A stretch of DNA of 7,339 nucleotides, taken from positions 1-7,339 of the forward strand of contig JAKCDN010000149.1 of the NCBI GenBank assembly GCA_021841795.1, given 5' to 3'. The translations under genes were made by a program, and so were the position numbers. Position 1 is the first letter of the stretch. Every line of letters starts with the position of its first letter. The notes below the pieces were generated by a model. It ran no database searches. It was not told the origin of the DNA and saw only the letters and a program-made list of their open reading frames with translations. Positions 1-5,365 of the stretch are shown here, in pieces. Source of the stretch: Acidobacteriota bacterium (GTDB taxonomy: Bacteria > Acidobacteriota > Terriglobia > Terriglobales > Acidobacteriaceae).

Positions 1-1
1 G

Positions 2-616
2 AACCGTCCAACGGAGCACGTTGTGCTGCGCGACTCGACGATCCGCAGGGGCGCGGCAGCCGTGACGATCGGGAGTGAGACGTCGGGCGGATTCAGAGAC
101 ATTGAGGCCTACAACCTGACGGCGCTAGAGGGCGTACCCTCAGGCGTGCTGTTCAAGAGCGCACATGTGCGGGGCGGGTTTGCCGAGGACATCCGGATTC
201 ACGATTTGACGCTGAAGGGAGTGGCAATTCCGATTCACATCACGATGAATTGGAACCCGAGCTACAGTTACGCGAAGATTCCGGAAGGGATGACGGATGT
301 GCCGTCGTACTACAAGGTGCTGGCGACACCGGTGCCGGAGGCGCAGGGACTGCCGCACTTTCGCGATGTGCACATTTGGAATGTAAAAGCGACTGGTGCG
401 CGGCAGGCGTTCAACGTGAGCGCGTATCCGGCGGCGCCGCTGCTGGACTTCCGGCTGGATCATCTGGACATTGAGGCGCAGACTGCGGGGACGATTGCAG
501 ATGCCAGGGATTGGAAGATGGAAGACAACAAGATCGTGACGTCGGATGGGAGCCAGGTGAAATTTGTGGGCGCAGCCGGGGCAGAGACGAAGAAAGCGCC
601 GCAGCAGGAACAGTAA
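2..616 (+). CDS. GH28-like glycoside hydrolase, C-terminal part (5' end outside the window)
   Basis: The frame is open from base 2, so the window starts inside the gene; about 204 codons remain. The segment has the repeating short strands of a right-handed parallel beta-helix and contains IGSETSGG (codons 68-91), close to the IGSE-SGG signature of bacterial GH28 polygalacturonase-type enzymes, followed by GVLFKSAHVRGG, which corresponds to the GxRxK-x-RGG segment of that family. GH28 enzymes hydrolyse pectin-like or related polysaccharides, usually outside the cytoplasm. Two normally conserved positions look changed: the His of the GHG motif falls on Ala (codons 53-58), and the Arg of RIK is Leu (149-151) while the Lys is kept. 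The catalytic aspartates would lie upstream, out of view. The C-terminus ends in a charged, Gln-rich tail. The substrate cannot be named; a catalytically altered GH28 relative is possible. Family assignment is fairly sure, activity is not. Confidence 0.8.
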   Translation, partial: NRPTEHVVLRDSTIRRGAAAVTIGSETSGGFRDIEAYNLTALEGVPSGVLFKSAHVRGGFAEDIRIHDLTLKGVAIPIHITMNWNPSYSYAKIPEGMTDVPSYYKVLATPVPEAQGLPHFRDVHIWNVKATGARQAFNVSAYPAAPLLDFRLDHLDIEAQTAGTIADARDWKMEDNKIVTSDGSQVKFVGAAGAETKKAPQQEQ

Positions 617-668
617 GCGCGGGAAGCGCGAGACATAGGCGATGGAAAGGAGGGCTGCGGAGCGGGCA

Positions 669-1379
669 ATGACGGCAGAAAAGAATGGCGTGGTGCGGAA
701 GACCTTCACTGCGGTGCTGGAGCCGGATCGTACGCCGCTGCGGTGGGTGGTGGCGCGGGTGCCGTTTGACGTGGCGAAGGTGTGGCCGCTGCGCAAGGGG
801 CGCCGGGTGCGTGGAGAGATGGAGGGATTTGCATTCCGGACAACGCTTTTTCCCGACACGAGGCGCGGCGGCCATGTGCTGCTGGTGAATAAGAAAATGC
901 AGGCCGGCGCGGGCGTGCGCAAGGGAGATAGGACGCGGTTCTGGCTGGAGCCGGACCTGGAGGAGCGCGCAATCCTGCTGCCTGTGGAGCTGAAGCGCGA
1001 ACTTGACAGCGAGCGCGCGCTGCGGAAGTGGTTCGACGCACTGAACGAATCGACGCGCCGCGAAATTGGCAAGTGGACTGATGAAGCAAAAGGCGCGGAG
1101 AGCCGAAAGAAGCGCGCGGCGAAGATGGCGGAACGGCTGATGCAGGCAATGGAAGGAGAGCGGGAGACGCCCTCGGTGCTGAGAGCGATTTTTCAGCGGC
1201 TGCCGCGCGCGCGGTCGGCCTGGTCTGCGCTGACGCCGGTGCAGCGGCGGAATCATCTGCTGGGAATTTTCTATTACGAGGCGGCAGAGGCACGGGAGCG
1301 GCGGGCGATGAAAGCGATTGAGGATGCGGTAGAAAAGCTGGGACGCAAGAGCCGGAGCGCAGGCAGCCAAGAGGCCTGA
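669..1379 (+). CDS. YdeI/OmpD-associated family protein (DUF1905 + OmdA-like)
   Basis: Predicted protein of 236 aa. The N-terminal half (about residues 8-95) fits DUF1905: a small beta-barrel with FTAVLEP, WVVARVPFDV, GRRVRGEMEGFAFRTTLFP, GGHVLLVNKKM and a GD-x-x-x-FWLEPD strand. The C-terminal half is helical and OmdA-like (about residues 100-225), with ALRKWFDAL followed by STRREIGKWTDEAKGAESRKKRAAKMAERL, given here only as a region of Arg/Lys-rich helix; a second similar helix pair near the end (SALTPVQRRNHLLGIF) looks like a repeat of it. The family is linked by name to bacteriocin protection and OmpD, but its biochemical role is not established. It is a chromosomal, not a phage, family. 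Start choice is uncertain: ATG 669 lies 15 bases after a strong AAAGGAGG (646-653); an in-frame ATG at 642 adds nine residues but has only a weak site. It follows the GH28-like gene closely and may be co-transcribed with it. Confidence 0.8.
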   Translation: MTAEKNGVVRKTFTAVLEPDRTPLRWVVARVPFDVAKVWPLRKGRRVRGEMEGFAFRTTLFPDTRRGGHVLLVNKKMQAGAGVRKGDRTRFWLEPDLEERAILLPVELKRELDSERALRKWFDALNESTRREIGKWTDEAKGAESRKKRAAKMAERLMQAMEGERETPSVLRAIFQRLPRARSAWSALTPVQRRNHLLGIFYYEAAEARERRAMKAIEDAVEKLGRKSRSAGSQEA

Positions 1380-1488
1380 GGGCTCTGACCGCGAAGGCCC
1401 GGACCGGGAAAAGACAGAGCGGCTCCAGAACCGGCTTGAGTAAAACTGCCTACGTCGCGTATGCCGATGAAAAAAAGTTTGAAGGGTT

Positions 1489-1505
1489 TGCAGATAATTT
1501 CTGCA
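1489..1505. promoter_or_regulatory. Operator-like dyad overlapping a -10-like hexamer
   Basis: TGCAGA (1489-1494) and TCTGCA (1500-1505) form a perfect 6-bp inverted repeat around TAATT. The hexamer GATAAT (1493-1498) inside it resembles a sigma-70 -10 box, but I see no good -35 at 16-18 bases upstream. The arrangement would suit a repressor site on a promoter for the cassette. This is inference from symmetry and position only. Confidence 0.25.
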
Positions 1506-1614
1506 GTTCGCGGTAGGATCGATTTTGTTGATGGAATTCAGGTGGTTCGATGCCGTTGCATGAGAGCTGAGATCGCGACGAAGAGCTAGCGGCAAAGAAC
1601 GTGATGATGAGCGG

Positions 1615-1650
1615 AAGGCATGGCCCGGGGGCCATGCCTTTTGTGTTTTG
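1615..1650 (+). terminator. Strong terminator-like hairpin directly before the portal gene
   Basis: AAGGCATGGCCC (1615-1626) and GGGCCATGCCTT (1629-1640) are perfect 12-bp complements separated by two bases, so the real loop is slightly larger. A T-rich run (TTTTGTGTTTTG, to 1650) follows on the + strand, as in a Rho-independent terminator. No similar T-run follows on the minus strand. It lies only about 20 bases before the portal start, with no room for a normal promoter between them. It either stops chromosomal read-through or must be bypassed to express the cassette. Confidence 0.65.
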
Positions 1651-1660
1651 TGGCAAAAAA

Positions 1661-1666
1661 GGAAGG
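1661..1666 (+). promoter_or_regulatory. Ribosome binding site that decides the portal start
   Basis: GGAAGG preceded by six A residues lies 5 bases before GTG 1672. It makes that GTG a better start than the earlier in-frame TTG at 1648, which falls inside the T-rich tail of the hairpin and has no ribosome site. Confidence 0.5.
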
Positions 1667-1671
1667 TGCGC

Positions 1672-2949
1672 GTGAGGGTAGGGGAGCAATTGCGGGAGAT
1701 ATGGCGGCAGGCGCGCCGCGGCGGCGGTGAAGGCCGTGGCGAAGAGGCTCGGGCTGCTGAGATGGCAGCCGCGGCTGAGGCGGAACGCAAGACATTGGCA
1801 TTGCCCGCGATTCTGAGCCCGGTGCAGTTCCAGTGGAGGCATTTGCCAAAGCCGACACCCATGAATCTGCGGCGGTTTGCAGAGACGCCTGTGGTGCGGC
1901 GCGCGATCAATGTCATCAAGGACCGGATTGCGGCGATGGACTGGCAGGTGCGTTTGCGGCGCGGCGTGGAGCCGAGAGAGGTGGCGTTCCTGCAGAGGAA
2001 GCTGCGGGCGCTGCGGCGCATGCTCGAAGAGCCGAACCCGACGGACAGCTTCAGGACGCTGATGGAGCAGGCGATTGAAGACGCCCTGACGGGTGGATTC
2101 GGAGCCATTGAGATGGAGCCCACGAGCGATCCGGAACAGCCGGCGATGTTGTGGCCGGTTGACGGCGCGTCAATCCGCATCAATGCAAAGTGGGATGGCC
2201 AGGAGGATGTGCCCCGGTACGCGCAGGCGATGCCGGGACAACTGGAGTCGAGCGCGGTGGAGTTGCTGGACAGGCAGTTGATGTACATCCGGATGAACCC
2301 GAGAAGTTTTACGCCGTTCGGGCTTGGCCCGCTGGAGGTGGCGTTCGAGACGGTGAATCAGTTTCTGAGTGCGCACCGGTTCGCCGGCAAGCTGGCAGCA
2401 AATTCCGTGGCGCAATATGCACTGTGGCTGAACGAGGCGACGCCGGCGCAGCACGACCGGCTGATCCGCTGGTGGCAGGACGAGATCGAGGGCACAGGGC
2501 GTGTGCCGCTGCTCTCGACAGAGCAGAAGCCTGAGGTGCTGCGCTTTGCGCAAGGAACGGACGCAGACCTGCGGCTGGCCTGGCAGGAATTTCTGATTCG
2601 GATGGTGGCGAACGCGTTTGGATTGCCTCCGTTGATGCTGGGGCTTGAGGCGGATGTGAATCAATCGACGGCTTCTGAGATGGCGGATGAGGCCTTTCGC
2701 GGAGCCATTTCTCCGCTGGCGCTACTGCTGGCGCAGCACATTACGCGGGATCTGTTTGCCAAGTGCATCGGCTGGCGGGAGTTTGAGTTTGTGTTTAACG
2801 AACTGAGCGCCCGGGATGAGACGACGGAGCTGGCCGTGCAGGTGCAGTTGCTGCAGGCAGGCGTGCTGACGGTGAATGAGGTGCGGGCCATGCGGGGGCT
2901 GGCGCCGATGGAGACAGGGCCCGGGAAGCAAGGATCAGGGGGCAGTTGA
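1672..2949 (+). CDS. HK97-type phage portal protein
   Basis: Predicted protein of 425 aa, within the usual size range of HK97-family portals. The portal is a dodecameric ring at one capsid vertex through which DNA is packaged and released, and it docks the terminase and the head-tail connector. Visible family features are: TPVVRRAINVIKDRIAAMDW (early helix pair, about residue 70), a mid-protein GGFGAIEMEP strand, SFTPFGLGPLE (the R-x-x-G-x-GPLE-type turn before the long helix), FAQGTDADLRLAWQEF, VANAFGLPPLMLGL, STASEMADEAFRG, and a C-terminal LTVNEVRAMRGLAP, the NE-x-R motif found near the end of many portals. The first roughly 45 residues are low-complexity, rich in Arg, Ala and Glu, and may be disordered. 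The start was chosen at GTG 1672 because GGAAGG precedes it. No terminase gene lies upstream. The stop overlaps an ATG (TGATG) that opens only a five-codon frame. The protease gene follows after 58 bases. Confidence 0.88.
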   Translation: MRVGEQLREIWRQARRGGGEGRGEEARAAEMAAAAEAERKTLALPAILSPVQFQWRHLPKPTPMNLRRFAETPVVRRAINVIKDRIAAMDWQVRLRRGVEPREVAFLQRKLRALRRMLEEPNPTDSFRTLMEQAIEDALTGGFGAIEMEPTSDPEQPAMLWPVDGASIRINAKWDGQEDVPRYAQAMPGQLESSAVELLDRQLMYIRMNPRSFTPFGLGPLEVAFETVNQFLSAHRFAGKLAANSVAQYALWLNEATPAQHDRLIRWWQDEIEGTGRVPLLSTEQKPEVLRFAQGTDADLRLAWQEFLIRMVANAFGLPPLMLGLEADVNQSTASEMADEAFRGAISPLALLLAQHITRDLFAKCIGWREFEFVFNELSARDETTELAVQVQLLQAGVLTVNEVRAMRGLAPMETGPGKQGSGGS

Positions 2950-2958
2950 TGGCCGAAG

Positions 2959-2993
2959 CCTGATCCCAGATCTCAGAAACCTGAACCCTAGCG
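2959..2993. repeat. Degenerate tandem heptamers in the portal-protease gap
   Basis: Five units with a 7-base period: CCTGATC (2959), CCAGATC (2966), TCAGAAA (2973), CCTGAAC (2980) and CCTAGCG (2987). Units 1, 2 and 4 differ by one to three bases. The array fills most of the non-coding gap and ends just before the protease ribosome site. Similar heptamers occur in other gaps of this cassette. Confidence 0.6.
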
Positions 2994-3007
2994 AGTGGAG
3001 CGAGCAG

Positions 3008-3508
3008 ATGCGACTGGAAGCGATGGCGGTGGAGTTTCCTCATGTGGACAAGCATCCGAACCGGGTGCCCTTTGAGGGAGTGTTGACGGTGGTGAATGCG
3101 GCCAGCGACAAGGCGCCGGCCGGCGCGCGCGGGCACCGCGTAATGCTGACGCGCGAGGCGGCAGAAAAGGCGCTGCCCTCGCTGCTGGGTATGGCGGTGG
3201 ATTACCGGCCGGGATGGGATGGGCACGATGCGCAGCGTAAGATCGGGCTGCTGACCGAGGCGAATGTGGTGGGACAGCGGCTGGTGGTGCGCGGATATCT
3301 GTACGCGCGCGATTTTCCAGAGGTGACGGCGGCGATAGTGGCCCATGCGCCAGAGGCGATGGGCATGAGCTACGAACTGGCAGACGCGCGGGTTGAGGAC
3401 ATGCGCGCCGAGGTGTGGAAGCTGACACGCGTGACCTTTACCGGGGCGGCGATTCTGCTGCGCGACAAGGCCGCGTACCGGGCCACAAGCTTCCGGATGG
3501 CGAGTTAG
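3008..3508 (+). CDS. Putative prohead (capsid maturation) protease, divergent
   Basis: Predicted protein of 166 aa from ATG 3008, with GTGGAG 7 bases upstream. It sits between portal and scaffold/capsid, where HK97-type phages encode the maturation protease. The layout fits that fold: an early FEGVLTVVNAASD strand; DGHDAQRKIGLLTEA (residues 71-85), like the GHD-x-IG strand carrying the catalytic His; a GQRLVVRGYLYA strand; GMSYEL (119-124), in place of the G-x-S-x-G-type Ser segment; and VWKLTRVTFTGAAILLRDKAAY (136-157 region), matching the LxEVSxVxxPA-type closing strand. His73 and Ser121 are therefore candidate catalytic residues. The closing segment has FTGAA instead of the common VT-PAN. 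The role would be cleaving scaffold and capsid precursors in the prohead. It is shorter than many proteases of the class, and a non-proteolytic minor head protein cannot be excluded. The function is inferred from motif order and position. Confidence 0.6.
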   Translation: MRLEAMAVEFPHVDKHPNRVPFEGVLTVVNAASDKAPAGARGHRVMLTREAAEKALPSLLGMAVDYRPGWDGHDAQRKIGLLTEANVVGQRLVVRGYLYARDFPEVTAAIVAHAPEAMGMSYELADARVEDMRAEVWKLTRVTFTGAAILLRDKAAYRATSFRMAS

Positions 3509-3594
3509 CGGAAGGCAGCGTGATTAGCGGGGTCGGCGAAACCGGCGGAGTTAGAACGACGGCGCATCAGCCGGCTATCGAGTTAGCGAGTTAG
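3502..3594. repeat. Scattered GAGTTAG / TTAGCG repeats after the protease gene
   Basis: GAGTTAG occurs at 3502, 3548, 3580 and 3588, the last two in tandem with an 8-base period; the first copy forms the end of the protease gene including its stop codon. TTAGCG recurs at 3506, 3524, 3583 and 3672. Otherwise the 242-base gap up to the scaffold gene holds only the hairpin at 3608-3632. The motif is distinct from the CCTGAWM heptamers. Confidence 0.45.
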
Positions 3595-3607
3595 TAAGTG
3601 GGCAAAG

Positions 3608-3632
3608 AGGCTCCGCGAAGCGGGCCTTTTTT
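3608..3632 (+). terminator. Terminator-like hairpin between protease and scaffold genes
   Basis: AGGC-T-CCGC (3608-3616) pairs with GCGGGCCT (3620-3627), leaving one bulged T and a GAA loop, and six T residues end the element (3627-3632). The 3' flank (GCC, T-run, GTTTG) resembles that of the hairpin before the portal gene. If active it would separate portal-protease transcripts from the scaffold-capsid transcript, so a promoter would be needed in 3633-3740, where I find no convincing one. Confidence 0.6.
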
Positions 3633-3740
3633 GTTTGCGGTTGAGGTACGAACCATAAAGCAGATTGCAGGGTTAGCGGACGTTTGCTTTGCGGGCGGGA
3701 CGACCTGCGCGCAAGGCAACGGATCATTGACCACTGGAGA

Positions 3741-3748
3741 AAGGAAGG
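3741..3748 (+). promoter_or_regulatory. Ribosome binding site that decides the scaffold start
   Basis: AAGGAAGG, two bases before ATG 3751, with GGAGAAAGG just upstream of it, supports this start. The in-frame GTG at 3598 would translate through the terminator-like hairpin and give an N-terminus unlike the rest of the protein. Confidence 0.55.
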
Positions 3749-3750
3749 AC

Positions 3751-4149
3751 ATGGAAAGCGACGAGAAGAACATCATCGAGCGGCTGGAAGCCGCGGCCAC
3801 ACAGCTTGAGAGGACGCTGAGCCGGCTGGAAGAACGCCAGGGCGCACTGTCGGGTGAAGTGGAGAGGATCTCGGCCACGGTGGAGCAGAGCCGCCGAGAG
3901 ACGGATCTGGCTGAGAGGCTGACCGCAGCGGAACGGGAGCTGGCGGAGTTGAAGGCCGCATCGGCAACGAATGCGGTGAGCCCTCTGCGGCGGACCGTTC
4001 CGGCTTCCACGGTGGAGATGCTGGCCAAGCACGGCATCGGCGAAGGTCCGGTGGACGTGCGCACGCTGGATACGGCGCTGTCGGGACTGAGCCTTGAACA
4101 GCGTATCGCGGTGAAGACGCAGCTTCTGCGGGCAGGCGCGATTTCGTAG
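3751..4149 (+). CDS. Small coiled-coil protein, candidate capsid scaffold
   Basis: Predicted protein of 132 aa. Residues about 5-75 form a highly charged Glu/Arg/Leu/Ala-rich helix with heptad spacing of hydrophobic residues (IIERLEAAATQLERTLSRLE), a probable coiled coil. The C-terminal part has a predicted short helical module around VEMLAKHGIG and ends with LSLEQRIAVKTQLLRAGAIS. It is encoded directly before the capsid gene. The capsid protein lacks an evident N-terminal delta-like extension, so a separate scaffold acting inside the prohead is the simplest role, removed by the protease before DNA packaging. There is no sequence hallmark that proves this; a head decoration or minor structural protein is an alternative. 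The ATG is preceded by AAGGAAGG. Confidence 0.55.
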   Translation: MESDEKNIIERLEAAATQLERTLSRLEERQGALSGEVERISATVEQSRRETDLAERLTAAERELAELKAASATNAVSPLRRTVPASTVEMLAKHGIGEGPVDVRTLDTALSGLSLEQRIAVKTQLLRAGAIS

Positions 4150-4154
4150 GGCGG

Positions 4155-4189
4155 TTGTCAGTTGTCAGTGTCCGGTGGTCGGTTGTTTG
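4155..4189. repeat. Tandem heptamers, TTGTCAG orientation
   Basis: Five units with a 7-base period: TTGTCAG at 4155 and an exact copy at 4162, then TGTCCGG (4169), TGGTCGG (4176) and TTGTTTG (4183). Read on the minus strand the first units are CTGACAA, so this array runs opposite to the next one (4200-4255), ten bases away. Confidence 0.6.
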
Positions 4190-4199
4190 CGGCCACGCG

Positions 4200-4255
4200 C
4201 CTGACCGCTGATCGATATTCACTGATCACTGACTATGGATCACTGATCACTCAAG
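4200..4255. repeat. Tandem heptamers, ACTGATC orientation, eight units
   Basis: Eight consecutive units in one 7-base phase, beginning CCTGACC (4200) and GCTGATC (4207). ACTGATC is present exactly at 4221 and 4242, with ACTGACT (4228), ATGGATC (4235), GATATTC (4214) and ACTCAAG (4249) as diverged units. The 12-mer TCACTGATCACT is repeated exactly at 4219 and 4240. Together with 4155-4189 it forms a head-to-head pair filling nearly the whole scaffold-capsid gap. Confidence 0.7.
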
Positions 4256-4260
4256 CAACG

Positions 4261-4275
4261 GCCCCACGGAGGGGC
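4261..4275 (+). promoter_or_regulatory. Short hairpin at the capsid ribosome site
   Basis: GCCCC (4261-4265) and GGGGC (4271-4275) pair around ACGGA. The purine-rich stretch GGAGAGA (4276-4282), just after it and before ATG 4286, is the likely ribosome site, so the hairpin sits at the leader of the most highly expressed gene expected here. It may stabilise the message or tune initiation; this is inference. Confidence 0.35.
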
Positions 4276-4285
4276 GGAGAGAGCT

Positions 4286-5254
4286 ATGAACGCAACCTTT
4301 GCAGACATTCACGCGGCAGCGGATTACATTGGGCCGGGCGCGGTCGAAGTGCCGCTGTATCAGACGGAGATCTTCGACATCTGCCGGCGCTCGAGCCCGT
4401 TTGGGCAGCGCATCAAGCAGGTGCCGGCAACGGGGCATCCGTCGCGGTTCTTTGAAGAGACCGCGATTCCGAATCCAGGCACGGCGGGTTTTGTGAATCC
4501 GCGCAGCATCAGCCCGACCGTGGTCAGTCCGACGCGCGTGGAGTTGAGCGTGCCGCTGAAGGCGATCGTGTCGCAGATCAACTACAACCTCTTCGACATC
4601 GAACTCGGCGACCAGCAGAAGCAGTTTGCCTATCTGCAGGCCAAGGATCTGGTGGACACGGTGAGTGGCGTGATGGTGGCGCACGACGTGGCCCTATGGC
4701 AGGGCAACGACACCAGCCTGAGCGCGCCGACAACCACTCAATACATGGGCTGCACGGCGCAGATTGCGGCCGGAGGCAACTCCGTGACCGTGACCACGTC
4801 GATGAAGATCGTGGACACGATCAAGACCACCGTGGCGCAGATGGTAGCCAATACCGGATATCATGTGCGGCCCACCGCGATCTACGCGAACCCGGTGCTG
4901 CTCGATCTGATCGACCAGGAGTTGAAGAGTGAGTACAACGTGGTTCTGAACACTGACCAGATTACCGGCGGGTTCCGCGTAAAGATGCTGTCAACCCAGG
5001 CGGGCGATCTGCCGCTGATTCCGGACTGGAGCCTTCCTTACACGGGCACGCCAGGTTCGGGCACCGCGGTGTTGCCGGCCTATATCGTCACTGAGGATCT
5101 GATCGAGTACCACTGGCTGGGCGATCCGGCTCCACGGCTCTTCCAGCTTGGTCTGCCCAACTCGCTGACTTACCAGTACGTGGCGGTGAAGTTCGGCGCG
5201 CCGGTGGTGAAGGGCGCGAATTTTGCGCACTATCAGGTGCTGGTGGATCGGTAG
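4286..5254 (+). CDS. Major capsid protein, HK97 fold
   Basis: Predicted protein of 322 aa, a usual mature size for an HK97-fold shell protein. It would assemble into the hexamers and pentamers of the head. The N-terminal part (residues 1-75) is extended, with PSRFFEETAIPNPGTAGF and SPTVVSPTRVELSVPLKAIV resembling the N-arm and E-loop with the entry into the P-domain. A long helix follows (QKQFAYLQAKDLVDTVSG and onward), corresponding to the spine helix. The later half fits the A-domain: VDTIKTTVAQMVANTGYHVRPTAIYANPVLLDLIDQEL, cited only as a region, then GGFRVKMLSTQAGDLPLIPDW, and a C-terminal IEYHWLGDPAPRLFQLGLP strand set. No delta-like N-terminal scaffold domain is evident, consistent with a separate scaffold upstream. 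The position after protease and scaffold and before the connector supports the call. A purine-rich ribosome site precedes the ATG. Confidence 0.85.
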   Translation: MNATFADIHAAADYIGPGAVEVPLYQTEIFDICRRSSPFGQRIKQVPATGHPSRFFEETAIPNPGTAGFVNPRSISPTVVSPTRVELSVPLKAIVSQINYNLFDIELGDQQKQFAYLQAKDLVDTVSGVMVAHDVALWQGNDTSLSAPTTTQYMGCTAQIAAGGNSVTVTTSMKIVDTIKTTVAQMVANTGYHVRPTAIYANPVLLDLIDQELKSEYNVVLNTDQITGGFRVKMLSTQAGDLPLIPDWSLPYTGTPGSGTAVLPAYIVTEDLIEYHWLGDPAPRLFQLGLPNSLTYQYVAVKFGAPVVKGANFAHYQVLVDR

Positions 5255-5259
5255 AAGAT

Positions 5260-5280
5260 AACCGGGATCAGGTGTCGGGA
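5260..5280. repeat. Weak heptamer-like run after the capsid gene
   Basis: AACCGGG (5260), ATCAGGT (5267) and GTCGGGA (5274) share a 7-base register and match the ATCAGGT/GTCAGGT orientation of the clearer array at 5992-6026. Three diverged units are weak evidence on their own. Confidence 0.3.
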
Positions 5281-5335
5281 GCATGCGCCGGAGATCGCAC
5301 GCGGTTTGCTCGCGTGCGGCAAAACCAGCGCATGC
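5281..5335 (+). promoter_or_regulatory. Nested double hairpin between capsid and connector genes
   Basis: An outer stem pairs GCATGCGC (5281-5288) with GCGCATGC (5328-5335), both arms perfect over 8 bp. Inside it, CGCACGCG (5296-5303) pairs perfectly with CGCGTGCG (5311-5318) around a 7-base loop. An alternative pairing exists: GCGCCGG (5285-5291) with CCGGCGC (5338-5344). No T-run follows, so it is not a classic terminator. It could protect the 3' end of the capsid message or lower downstream expression. Confidence 0.5.
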
Positions 5336-5365
5336 ATCCGGCGCCTGAGCGCCCAGGAGATGGTT

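Larger units (their letters stand above)
1380..1671. other. Non-coding spacer between chromosomal gene and phage-like cassette
   Basis: This 292-base stretch has no convincing reading frame, tRNA or attachment-site repeat. It is visibly more A/T-rich in its middle (about 1440-1550) than the flanking genes. It contains an operator-like dyad (1489-1505) and ends with a strong hairpin plus T-rich tail (1615-1650) just before the portal gene. A terminase gene would be expected around here in a standard phage late region, but none is present. This is the natural place to look for the chromosome/cassette junction. Confidence 0.5.

Noticed and set aside
1538..1560. GGTTCGATGCC resembling a tRNA T-arm
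   Set aside because: The bases around the loop do not pair as a T-stem, and no acceptor or anticodon arm can be built around it.
411..2288. Long minus-strand open frame of about 625 codons
   Set aside because: It spans three convincing + strand genes and a hairpin-containing spacer, and its product is rich in Ser, Arg, Pro and Cys with no domain pattern. It is a shadow caused by high G+C and the codon use of the + strand.
2190..2534. Alternative + strand frame inside the portal gene
   Set aside because: Gly/Ala/Arg-rich product without family features, overlapping a clear portal gene in another phase.
2949..2963. TGATG overlap at the portal stop as the protease start
   Set aside because: The ATG at 2949 reaches a stop after four codons (MAEA) and is in a different phase from the protease frame.
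2876..3007. Upstream extension of the protease frame from ATG 2876
   Set aside because: It overlaps the end of the portal gene and runs through the heptamer array, and the product is Gly/Arg/Trp-rich low-quality sequence. ATG 3008 has a ribosome site.
3598..3750. Upstream extension of the scaffold frame from GTG 3598
   Set aside because: It would be translated through the terminator-like hairpin and its T-run, has no ribosome site, and gives a sequence unlike the coiled-coil protein. ATG 3751 with AAGGAAGG is better.
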